Shown in pieces: positions 18,965 through 26,627 of a stretch of 64,000 nt of DNA. Within the stretch, counting starts at the first letter, position 1; every line of letters starts with the position of its first letter. Where the stretch lies: contig CACWNQ010000013.1 in assembly GCA_902762385.1 (NCBI GenBank), positions 1-64,000 of the forward strand. Reading direction: 5' to 3'. Below the pieces are notes generated by a model that saw only the letters and a list, made by a program, of their open reading frames with translations, was not told where the DNA came from and made no database searches. Position numbers and translations under genes: made by a program. Source of the DNA: an uncultured Bacteroidales bacterium (GTDB taxonomy: Bacteria; Bacteroidota; Bacteroidia; Bacteroidales; Muribaculaceae).

Positions 18965-19972
18965 TTACCATTCATTCAATATCCACCATTTAATGGCAGA
19001 AATTACACGCTTTAGGTACCATGTTGCAAAGTGGCATAAGATTGCAATTACTATTGTTAAGATGATGGTTAATGCTATATGTGTAATCGGTGAAAAATTA
19101 TCAAAGCGCTGAGGTATAAACAAATATGTTATTCCTTGACAAATATAAACTTCATAACTAATATCTGAGAAGAAATTCAAAACTCTGTTGTTTGAAACAT
19201 TAAATAATGTAGACAGCATTATTATCACAATGCTCCATATGAGAATTGTGAAAGGTAGCAAATAATGAACATGGTCAAATAATCCTGTTGCCAACAAAAC
19301 CACAAAGCAAATTATATAATTGACTTTCTTACTTAAGAATTCTTTAATCTTTGTCTCATGTTGGCGATATAAGACTCCAGCAGGGAAACAAAGACTTGAG
19401 AAATTGGTATAGGCGCTTTCTCGGAATAAAATGAAATTTGCCACAGAGAATACACAGACACTAATTAACAGAATTATGAAGAACCAAGTATTGGTAATTT
19501 TCTTAATTGAACTTATTACATAAAAGAATGCATAGAATATAGCAAGTATTATTATAAACCAAGTAAAAGGCAGAATTAATTGATAGTTTCGTAAATTCTC
19601 TGTAATAATTAATTCTGCATTATATTTATTGAGTACTAATAAATCTATATACAAAAATATTGGCACGACTAATGGCAATAACAACTTAAATAAACGGCTC
19701 AAAAGACCTCCTATCTTGATATTCTCGGCCTGTCTTTTGCATTCAAGTCCATAAGCTGAGATAAAGAAAAAAACACCAACTATGAAACTGCCAACAATTG
19801 CAACATTAAAAACATTAATATTATATGCACTTATATGTCCGAGGATAATACCATAAGGCAATATCGCCTTCAACAACTTTGAACGCTGAATGTTAAATGT
19901 CTTATCTTTGCTTGATGAAAAGATTAAAGTTATAACAGCAACAAAAATTAATATGCAGTTAAAGGCATTCAT
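18965..19972 (-). CDS. Acyltransferase family 3 membrane protein
   Basis: A 335-residue integral membrane protein with about ten predicted hydrophobic helices. The first helices carry LPYGIILGHISAYN and GVFFFISAYGLECKR, matching the catalytic-histidine and FF-x-SGF-like motifs of OafA/WecH-type O-acyltransferases that acetylate extracytoplasmic glycans. The family is usually about 330-380 residues. Its place between the polymerase and GT genes suggests it decorates this polysaccharide. Confidence 0.8.
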   Translation of the reverse strand: MNAFNCILIFVAVITLIFSSSKDKTFNIQRSKLLKAILPYGIILGHISAYNINVFNVAIVGSFIVGVFFFISAYGLECKRQAENIKIGGLLSRLFKLLLPLVVPIFLYIDLLVLNKYNAELIITENLRNYQLILPFTWFIIILAIFYAFFYVISSIKKITNTWFFIILLISVCVFSVANFILFRESAYTNFSSLCFPAGVLYRQHETKIKEFLSKKVNYIICFVVLLATGLFDHVHYLLPFTILIWSIVIIMLSTLFNVSNNRVLNFFSDISYEVYICQGITYLFIPQRFDNFSPITHIALTIILTIVIAILCHFATWYLKRVISAIKWWILNEW

Positions 19973-19992
19973 TAAAAAAAAGCATGCAGAAT

Positions 19993-21159
19993 TTACTTGT
20001 AAAATTTGTCCTTGTCGTAGTAGAAATCATATTCATATACATCATGGCAACGGTCACCTTCTCGCACGCCATTGGTGAAGAATGATTTATAAGGATACAA
20101 TATAAGATATCCATTATTGCCCCATAAAGTCAAGACTCTTACATACAAAACAAAGAGCATTATAATTATTGCACCTGTCAATGCATCACTTTTGTGTTCT
20201 GGACTTGTTGCCAAATGCGTAAATGAAGCAATAATGCCAATCATATAGTGCCATGCAATGCGACCACCATTTTCGGAGCGTACAAACACAAGAAGGATTG
20301 CACAAAACATAAGCGCCATGTTAAGTAGGACTATCTCTTTTCTGCTATTATCGTTAAAGGCATCATATTTCCAGATCAATAGCCCAGCAAAAACCACAGC
20401 TTCTATGAAATAAGCTATTCGGAATGTGCCTTCTTCAATAATTGCTGCATTCTGCTCAGCACGGGCGGCATCAACAAATGCATCTGATTCCGCAACAAGT
20501 CCAGAAAGCAGATTACCCATACCAACAGTTAAAGCTAGGATTAAAGCAATAAACACAAAAACTGGGTCAAACTTCTTGGCTGGAACAAAATAAAGTGGAG
20601 CTAGTACAATAGCCGAATTATGGAAAGTGAAAGCAATGAAAACTATTAAAAAGAACTGGATTGGCTTTCGATCTATTACATACTTGATGGCTAACCAACC
20701 AATTGTTGCAGCCATAACTTGGCGAAGATAGGTAAACGTGAAGAAGAACCATAAACCAAGGAATACGATGACAGCAAAAGGATAATTTCGGCAATATCGC
20801 TTTATGGAGATAAAGAGCAAAGTATATATAATACATGTAGCTATAAAGATGAAGATATAACGGTTAAGCGTTATGTAACCAATAAGTTGGTTAAACATCA
20901 AGAAGCCCCATTCTGTAGAAAACAAGTCGTAACCTGTCGATAAGGTAACATCACCACCTGCCTGTGTTATTATTGCCAATTGATCAAACACCTCACCATA
21001 GATGTAACGGTCATAACCACCAAGCATATCAGCGCAACCGACAAACAAGGCTAAGCCTAACAAGTAAAGGCCCAACACAAGCTTCGATTGCTCATTTGTT
21101 TCTTTAGTTACAATATATAAGAAAAAAGCTATTATGAAAATGAGTATATATATCCACAT
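19993..21159 (-). CDS. EpsG-like polysaccharide polymerase (Wzy candidate)
   Basis: A 388-residue polytopic membrane protein with about ten hydrophobic segments. The segments GCADMLGGYDRYIYGEVFDQ, STEWGFLMFNQLIGYIT and the TFTYLRQVMAATIGWLAIKYV helix followed by HNSAIVLAPLYFV match the EpsG family pattern. EpsG-type proteins are thought to polymerise or help export repeat units, and this is the only polymerase candidate of the locus. It begins 16 bases after a heptamer array (21176-21238). Confidence 0.78.
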   Translation of the reverse strand: MWIYILIFIIAFFLYIVTKETNEQSKLVLGLYLLGLALFVGCADMLGGYDRYIYGEVFDQLAIITQAGGDVTLSTGYDLFSTEWGFLMFNQLIGYITLNRYIFIFIATCIIYTLLFISIKRYCRNYPFAVIVFLGLWFFFTFTYLRQVMAATIGWLAIKYVIDRKPIQFFLIVFIAFTFHNSAIVLAPLYFVPAKKFDPVFVFIALILALTVGMGNLLSGLVAESDAFVDAARAEQNAAIIEEGTFRIAYFIEAVVFAGLLIWKYDAFNDNSRKEIVLLNMALMFCAILLVFVRSENGGRIAWHYMIGIIASFTHLATSPEHKSDALTGAIIIMLFVLYVRVLTLWGNNGYLILYPYKSFFTNGVREGDRCHDVYEYDFYYDKDKFYK

Positions 21160-21175
21160 AACAATATTAAAATTA

Positions 21176-21238
21176 AGCCTTTAGCAGTTTGCCACTAGCA
21201 TCTAGCATTATGTTGTTTGCTAATAGCCATTAGCGTTG
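21176..21238. repeat. Heptamer array downstream of the four-helix-bundle gene
   Basis: Read on the minus strand this is nine consecutive 7-base units, most ending GCT or GCA, for example AATGGCT, ATTAGCA, AGATGCT and AAAGGCT. The first three bases vary freely and the GC core is fixed in all but one unit. It fills nearly the whole gap between the four-helix-bundle gene and the polymerase gene. Confidence 0.8.
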
Positions 21239-21243
21239 GTTTA

Positions 21244-21606
21244 CTATTTAAAATCTGTCTCTAATTTCGACCTAAATACCACAATCATCTTTTTAATCTC
21301 ATTGACCTCATCAATTAAAATCTCACAAACGTTGTGTGGTAGATAATTTAAACCCTTTGCAATAATTAATTCACATTCAACTTCATTAGCCGAGCCTTCT
21401 GCAATATGGAGAAAATGTGCAAAGTCTTTCTTGCTTACCCGACCAGCCCCTTCTGAAATATTGATTGGTATAGACGTTGCAGCTCTTCTAATTTGAGAAG
21501 TCAATCCAAATCGTTCCTCAGAAGGAAAAGATTTGGTAGCTTCATAAATTTGCAATGAAAACTCCAGCCCTCTTTGCCAAATGTTAAGTTTTTTGAAGTC
21601 CCTCAT
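21244..21606 (-). CDS. Four-helix-bundle protein (S23/IVP family)
   Basis: A 120-residue protein with the family pattern: DFKKLNIWQRGLEFSLQIYEAT, then ERFGLTSQIRRAATSIPINISEGAGR, then KKDFAHFLHIAEGSANEVECELIIA. The family was named after proteins encoded in 23S rRNA intervening sequences and includes Avd, the accessory subunit of diversity-generating reverse transcriptases. It binds nucleic acid through a basic pentamer surface in Avd. Here it sits alone inside a polysaccharide operon, with no rRNA or reverse transcriptase nearby, and is bracketed on both sides by heptamer arrays of one word family. Its role is unknown. Confidence 0.88.
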   Translation of the reverse strand: MRDFKKLNIWQRGLEFSLQIYEATKSFPSEERFGLTSQIRRAATSIPINISEGAGRVSKKDFAHFLHIAEGSANEVECELIIAKGLNYLPHNVCEILIDEVNEIKKMIVVFRSKLETDFK

Positions 21607-21611
21607 AATTC

Positions 21612-21688
21612 CTGCCTGATGCTAATTGCTTGATGCTATCAGCTAGTTGCCAGATGCTAATGGCTAATGGCCAGTTGCTAATTGCTAA
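21612..21688. repeat. Heptamer array upstream of the four-helix-bundle gene
   Basis: Read on the minus strand this is eleven exact 7-base units with GC at unit positions 4-5: TTAGCAA, TTAGCAA, CTGGCCA and so on to CAGGCAG. It ends 5 bases before the four-helix-bundle start codon. Its second unit supplies the TAG stop codon of the preceding glycosyltransferase gene. Confidence 0.85.
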
Positions 21689-22910
21689 ACAGCTCTTTCG
21701 CGATTTTTGCGGGATTATGTTCTTTGAGCACTGCTGCACGGCCAGCCTCAGCAATTTGCTCATATATTTCTCGATTCGCAGCAATATCTAATAAAATTCC
21801 AGGCACCTCATCAGCTTTACGCCACTCTATACATGACTTACCATGCTCAACAGCAATATTTTCTAATGCATAGGGTGTGCCAAGCACTAATAGCCCATTA
21901 GCAAGCGCATCAAGCACCTTTCCTTTAGTGCCAGTACCGATGCAGATCGGGGTCAACTGGATGTCATGCTTGCTGACCTCCTCAATATAATCGGGTGCAA
22001 AAGTAATGTGTTTAACATCATAACCGGCACTCGCCAACGATTCCACATGCCCCCCCCAACCTTTTCCAAGAAAAGTGATGGAATACAACTCGCGTAAGTC
22101 AAGTCTAACTGCTAAAGGCTTATTGCTAATAGCTTTTATTACCTCATCCGCAGTTTGCTGCATATACAAATCATAACGCCCAGCAATTAGTAACTTAATC
22201 TTAGGTTGATGGAAGTGTATATCACGTCTATTTTTCACATCATAGTGGGGATGGCGCAAAAACTTGCAATTGACATCTGGATTCAACTGGTACAGGTGCT
22301 CAATGTCGGCTTCACCAACTGCATAGTAAGTGAAATTATCATCGGTACAAAAATGCCGCTCGAGGCGAGCATACTTACGGTACATTATAGCACATTTCCA
22401 ATAGTCAAATACATTGTTCATCACAAACCGACGACTCATCATGCGATAATAATATAGCGATTCCACGTCAGGCCCCAACTGCATGCGACGTATATCAGGG
22501 AACTGCTTTGTAATGCGTGACATCTCCTCGCTATTCACCCATATCAAATCTGGGGTTTGTTCTTTTATTTCAGCAACTATTTTCTTTGGCAACTTGATAT
22601 AGTTCACAAATGGATATTTCAAGAAAACTCTAAAGAGCAACAAATGAAACATTAACATCCACCTATACCATCTTGGCAATGAAAGAATTCTAATCTTTGC
22701 CCCTAATTCCGCCTCAACCTCTTGAATCTGCCTTTCCGACAACCCATTTGCATTAAATGTGTAGATGACTAAGCCCCCATTAATCCCCCCTGAAGGGTGG
22801 ATGTCATGGTTAGGGGTGAGACGTCCCTTCAACAAATGAAAAGCAAGCGCCGATGTGCCTCGAACATTCTCTTTGTAAGGAGTTATAAGCGAAATGATGA
22901 CTAAGTCCAT
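21678..22910 (-). CDS. Putative glycosyltransferase (GT4-like, GT-B fold)
   Basis: About 410 residues. The C-terminal half has KLLIAGRYDLYMQQTADEVIKAI, YSITFLGKGWGGHVESLASAGYDVKHI and IQLTPICIGTGTKGKVLDALANGLLVLGTPYALENI, a GT-B donor domain resembling glycan-chain family GT4 enzymes. The ATG at 22910 is preferred over an upstream TTG. Three oddities appear: a G/C-rich hairpin insert near residues 35-50, five heptamer words inside the coding frame (22103-22137), and a stop codon lying within a heptamer array. Specificity is unknown. Confidence 0.75.
   Translation of the reverse strand: MDLVIISLITPYKENVRGTSALAFHLLKGRLTPNHDIHPSGGINGGLVIYTFNANGLSERQIQEVEAELGAKIRILSLPRWYRWMLMFHLLLFRVFLKYPFVNYIKLPKKIVAEIKEQTPDLIWVNSEEMSRITKQFPDIRRMQLGPDVESLYYYRMMSRRFVMNNVFDYWKCAIMYRKYARLERHFCTDDNFTYYAVGEADIEHLYQLNPDVNCKFLRHPHYDVKNRRDIHFHQPKIKLLIAGRYDLYMQQTADEVIKAISNKPLAVRLDLRELYSITFLGKGWGGHVESLASAGYDVKHITFAPDYIEEVSKHDIQLTPICIGTGTKGKVLDALANGLLVLGTPYALENIAVEHGKSCIEWRKADEVPGILLDIAANREIYEQIAEAGRAAVLKEHNPAKIAKELFSN
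22103..22137. repeat. Heptamer words inside a glycosyltransferase gene
   Basis: On the minus strand five 7-base units follow one another (AAAAGCT, ATTAGCA, ATAAGCC, TTTAGCA, GTTAGAC). They encode part of IKAISNKPLAVRLDL. Fifteen bases (22107-22121) match the plus strand of the array at 21175-21189 exactly. Confidence 0.5.
22771..22800. repeat. G/C-rich mini-hairpin inserted in a GT4-like gene (H2)
   Basis: On the minus strand CCACCCTTCAGGGGGG is followed by a second G-run and CTTAG. It encodes HPSGGINGGL. Base pattern and peptide resemble the inserts in the GT2 gene at 18762 and in aroC at 32231. Confidence 0.55.
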
Positions 22911-22948
22911 CAAAACCAATAAAAATAAAGAAACTTATCAGAATACAA

Positions 22949-23896
22949 TTAATTATTTAGCCCTAATCGATATTGTAAAAAGTTCTTAACTATTAGAATA
23001 AATGAAAATGCTTTATAAAGCCAAGGCCAACAGAGATTAAGCAACATCCATTCTTGAAAATTCATATGATAACCAAACGTTTTGATATCTTCCCTAAGAC
23101 GTCGCATATAAGGATGCTGCTTATCGCACAACAATTCTGGCTCAGAATGTGCTGGTCCTGTAAGACCATTCAACCTGCTCCAAAGGATTTGATGCATATA
23201 TTGGGGGAGTTCCTCTGTAGGAATGGATTTTTCCCGAACCCTATCGAAAAGTTCTTCATGCTCTAAAGATGCTTTTTTAGTATGTGACACGCTTGCTAAA
23301 TTACGACGAAAGTTATATATCTTTTTGAACACAAAATGAGGGGCTCGCTTTAAACGGAACATTATGCGAATATTCATAATCATATCCTCTTCCCCATCTA
23401 TTTCCTTTGGAAAGTCAAATATGTCATCCGTGAGTATTTCTTTTTTGTATAACTTTGCCCATGGCGTTGGTGGAAACAACTTCGATGTTATTGCATTCTC
23501 ACGACATTCTTCTAGAGTAAGTTCTCTTCTGTGTATGGGCGTATCAGGAAAACCAATAATCAAATCAGTTCCCTCATGTTTATCCCACATAAGCAGCAAA
23601 GCATTTTGGAGCATGGAGTCATCTTGGTCAGAAAAGGCAATCCACTCTCCCTGGGCAACACGGACACCAAACCTACGAGTTTTGTTAATCCCCTCATTTT
23701 GCTTATGATATACATGAATGTTATCATAATTTCTGGCATATTCGTCACATATTGAACCTGAAGAATCTTTACTTCCGTCATCAACTAAGACGATTTCAAT
23801 TTTTTCTTTAATATCTTGAGCTAAAATACTATCTATGCATTCTTTAAGATAACGTTCTCCGTTATACACTGGAATCACAACAGATATTTGATACAT
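22949..23896 (-). CDS. Glycosyltransferase family 2
   Basis: A 315-residue GT-A enzyme. The opening YQISVVIPVYNGERYLKECIDSIL, the VLVDDGSKDSSGSICDEYA segment and the WIAFSDQDDSML motif (SDQDD, a DXD variant) are typical. The C-terminal 120 residues contain a hydrophobic stretch (LLNLCWPWLYKAFSFILIV) that may lie at the membrane. It is separated by 18 bases from the acetyltransferase gene. Donor and acceptor are unknown. Confidence 0.9.
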   Translation of the reverse strand: MYQISVVIPVYNGERYLKECIDSILAQDIKEKIEIVLVDDGSKDSSGSICDEYARNYDNIHVYHKQNEGINKTRRFGVRVAQGEWIAFSDQDDSMLQNALLLMWDKHEGTDLIIGFPDTPIHRRELTLEECRENAITSKLFPPTPWAKLYKKEILTDDIFDFPKEIDGEEDMIMNIRIMFRLKRAPHFVFKKIYNFRRNLASVSHTKKASLEHEELFDRVREKSIPTEELPQYMHQILWSRLNGLTGPAHSEPELLCDKQHPYMRRLREDIKTFGYHMNFQEWMLLNLCWPWLYKAFSFILIVKNFLQYRLGLNN

Positions 23897-23914
23897 ATTA
23901 TTTTATCATTAATT

Positions 23915-24487
23915 TTATGAGTAATTATTCCATTCAAGATTCCATTTTCTCCAAACGAGCCGTCCTGGTGTCTTATAAGAAATTATTTTTGCAGGATTTC
24001 CAGCAACAGTAGCCCCTTCTTCTATATCTTTAACAACAACTGCTCCAGCTCCGATTGTCACACCATTCCCAATTTTGACATTTTCAACAATACAAACCGA
24101 GGGGCCAATATAGACATCATCACCAATTGTGGCCGCTTTTTTATTTGTGCTACCTATTGTGGAAAATTGTCCAAAATCAACATTGTTGCCAATGGTTGCA
24201 GTAGGATTTATTACGCAAGGGCCACCATGTATCATTCTGAAGCCATAACCAATTTGCGTACTTCGTGGAATATAAATATGATGTTTAATGCTTAAGTGAC
24301 GATACAATGCTATTGCAATTATTCTAATTAAATAAATTGACACATTTGATAATCGAAACCAAAATGTAAACCTAAAGCCGCCATCGACAATAGTTAGCAA
24401 AAACATTTTGAACAACGAATTAGATTTGATTCCTGTAGTCCTATAATAATCAGATCTAATATAATCTTTACATAAAGAATATTTCAT
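23915..24487 (-). CDS. Serine-acetyltransferase-like hexapeptide transferase
   Basis: A 190-residue protein with an N-terminal helical part (about 1-75) and a left-handed beta-helix. TATIGNNVDFGQFSTIG, AATIGDDVYIGPSVCIVENVKIGNGVTIGAGAVVVKDI and TVAGNPAKII show the hexapeptide repeats. It resembles CysE and the polysaccharide O-acetyltransferases derived from it. Within this locus it more likely acetylates a sugar than serine. The region is visibly more AT-rich than the flanking housekeeping genes. Confidence 0.85.
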   Translation of the reverse strand: MKYSLCKDYIRSDYYRTTGIKSNSLFKMFLLTIVDGGFRFTFWFRLSNVSIYLIRIIAIALYRHLSIKHHIYIPRSTQIGYGFRMIHGGPCVINPTATIGNNVDFGQFSTIGSTNKKAATIGDDVYIGPSVCIVENVKIGNGVTIGAGAVVVKDIEEGATVAGNPAKIISYKTPGRLVWRKWNLEWNNYS

Positions 24488-24504
24488 CGTATCGCAATAT
24501 TTAG

Positions 24505-25494
24505 TTAAGTCTTATTTTTCTTAAATCCTGCCAATAACAACCACGTCTGATTTAATAAAATATGAGCAAACAATGTTGATTTCCATGAGAATGACCTGCC
24601 TTTTATAGGATATACACCTAGTTTTTTGGAATGTTCTATTATATCAATAACACTATCTCTGTATAACTCATGTCGTAATTTTCGCAATGACAACAATGAA
24701 CCTATAATAGACGACGTAGATCTTAATTTAAGCATTTTTTTTGTGTTATCCGCTATTGTTTTATTTTTACTTGCATTTTGAATTGCTGCGGCAATGGAAA
24801 TATCATTTTTGATAAAGTTTACTCTTCCATTTATATCTTTTGGGTGCCCTCTAGTCTTATCTTTAATTTCGTAAACATAAACTTCAGTGTCAACATACAT
24901 AATACGTTCAGCATATAAATAAACATTCAAAGTAAAATAAACGTCTTCAGAACTTGATAATTTAGAAAATTCGATTTGATTATTTAGCAAAAAATCCATA
25001 CGATACAGCGCAGAACATGCTGTGTCAAATGGCACATTAGGATTGGAAATCAAATCTTTGCCGTTATATAACACACCACTTTCGATAGTTTTTGCAAGCG
25101 GCCAAGATTCACCAGTATTGATAAGTATATTAATTAGACCATAACGGCAAACATCAAGTTTCATTTCTAAGCAAGAACATAATGGTTGGCTTAAACTATT
25201 AGGTTTAATATAATCATCACTATCAACAAACATAACATACTGACCTTTTGCGTGTTGTAATCCAAGATTTCGGGCCATTCCTGCTCCTTGATTCTCTTGA
25301 GAGAAAATTTTAATGCAATTGTGTTTGTTTGCAAGCTCTTTGGCTATTTCAGGACCATTATCAGTTGAGCCATCGTTACAAAGCAAAATCTCATACTCGC
25401 TCTCACTTAGCCCTTGATTTAAACATGAATCCACACAACGCTCAAGATATTTCTCCGAGTTATAAATAGGTATAATAATACTTAGTTTGATCAT
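24505..25494 (-). CDS. Glycosyltransferase family 2
   Basis: A 329-residue GT-A enzyme. IKLSIIIPIYNSEKYLERCVDSCL, ILLCNDGSTDNGPEIAKEL and YVMFVDSDDYIKPNSL give the nucleotide- and metal-binding motifs. The gene overlaps the pyruvyltransferase stop as ATGA. Its bases are strongly AT-biased. Specificity cannot be inferred. Confidence 0.9.
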   Translation of the reverse strand: MIKLSIIIPIYNSEKYLERCVDSCLNQGLSESEYEILLCNDGSTDNGPEIAKELANKHNCIKIFSQENQGAGMARNLGLQHAKGQYVMFVDSDDYIKPNSLSQPLCSCLEMKLDVCRYGLINILINTGESWPLAKTIESGVLYNGKDLISNPNVPFDTACSALYRMDFLLNNQIEFSKLSSSEDVYFTLNVYLYAERIMYVDTEVYVYEIKDKTRGHPKDINGRVNFIKNDISIAAAIQNASKNKTIADNTKKMLKLRSTSSIIGSLLSLRKLRHELYRDSVIDIIEHSKKLGVYPIKGRSFSWKSTLFAHILLNQTWLLLAGFKKNKT

Positions 25495-26561
25495 TTATTT
25501 AAAGCTGACGATAAGAAAGCAATGCTCTCTTGTTTTTTAAAATCAAGAATGCTGTTAACTAACGACCAATCAAGGGGTGATGGTATATTAATTGATTTGA
25601 AATCAAGCAAGAGTCGTTCTTTTATTTTCAGCATCTCGAATACTGACTTAAACCTTGATTGTCCACGATTTGAATTATTTATTGTAATAAATTCCTTGTT
25701 GAATATTAGTGAGAATAATGTTCCATGATATGAGTCTGTTATTACAAACGAAGCATTAGCAATCATTGTAAGCCACTTCTCAATGCTATCATCATTTTTT
25801 GCGTTATTCTCTGCGCTCATTATAATAGGCTTTAGTTTCATGGCATTTGCCATACTGTTGACAAAGTTACGTTTGCGGTCATCAACATCTAATATATAAG
25901 CAAATAGATAATCATCTACTGGCAACATATTGGTTTTAAAAAACTTTTTATAATGATTGGCATTTAAAAGCAAAGTGGGATCAAGTACATGCGTTGGTGC
26001 AACATTTAAGTTTTCTCTGCACAAAACGACATCGGATTTTTCACGTACGGAAACAGCATCAAACTTTGCAATAAGTTCTTGGCATCTTCCTGTTAAATCT
26101 TCAGGATAATCCCATTCATCTATACCAAAAGAAGCTGCATAAGCTATGCGTTTAACTTTCTTATTCTCAGCAAATGACAAAAAATTTGTCTCTATGTTCT
26201 TATTATATTTTTTTCGCCATACCTGATCGCTACCAACTATTAATACTTCAAAGCCATACTTATCAATTATCTCAGGTAAAATTACTTTTATTGATTTAGT
26301 TCTATCTATATTGTTAAAACTAAAATCTAATATACTTTTTTCTCCAACTCTACCATACCAAGGAAACGGGACGTTAACACTTCTTCTGTGTAGAAATGCA
26401 TTTATTCTTCCCATTATCCAACGTATTCTTGAATATGACTTGTAATGATCTATTGTCACAGGTTCATGACCTAACGACTTTAGAACTTGTTGCAAAGCAT
26501 AGTTCTGAAGAATTCCACCATAATTACCAGCTATAGATTGAGTTAATATACCTATTTTCAT
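25491..26561 (-). CDS. Polysaccharide pyruvyl transferase family protein
   Basis: A 356-residue GT-B-like protein. The start MKIGILTQSIAGNYGGILQNYALQQVLKSLGH is diagnostic, and later FEVLIVGSDQVWRKKYN, FVITDSYHGTLFSLIFNKEFI and RFKSVFEMLKI match the PS_pyruv_trans family. These enzymes transfer pyruvate ketals from phosphoenolpyruvate to hexoses, adding acidic groups to surface glycans. I chose the ATG at 26561, which gives the standard N-terminus. Confidence 0.9.
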   Translation of the reverse strand: MKIGILTQSIAGNYGGILQNYALQQVLKSLGHEPVTIDHYKSYSRIRWIMGRINAFLHRRSVNVPFPWYGRVGEKSILDFSFNNIDRTKSIKVILPEIIDKYGFEVLIVGSDQVWRKKYNKNIETNFLSFAENKKVKRIAYAASFGIDEWDYPEDLTGRCQELIAKFDAVSVREKSDVVLCRENLNVAPTHVLDPTLLLNANHYKKFFKTNMLPVDDYLFAYILDVDDRKRNFVNSMANAMKLKPIIMSAENNAKNDDSIEKWLTMIANASFVITDSYHGTLFSLIFNKEFITINNSNRGQSRFKSVFEMLKIKERLLLDFKSINIPSPLDWSLVNSILDFKKQESIAFLSSALNK

Positions 26562-26627
26562 TAAAAAAAATGTATTATAAGATATGGTTATGGTATGAAT
26601 ACACAAACATATTATATTTGAAATATC

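Noticed and set aside
21176-21688. CRISPR array or diversity-generating retroelement around the four-helix-bundle gene
   Set aside because: Units are 7 bases without spacers, and no cas gene, reverse transcriptase, template/variable repeat pair or C-type lectin target is present in the window.
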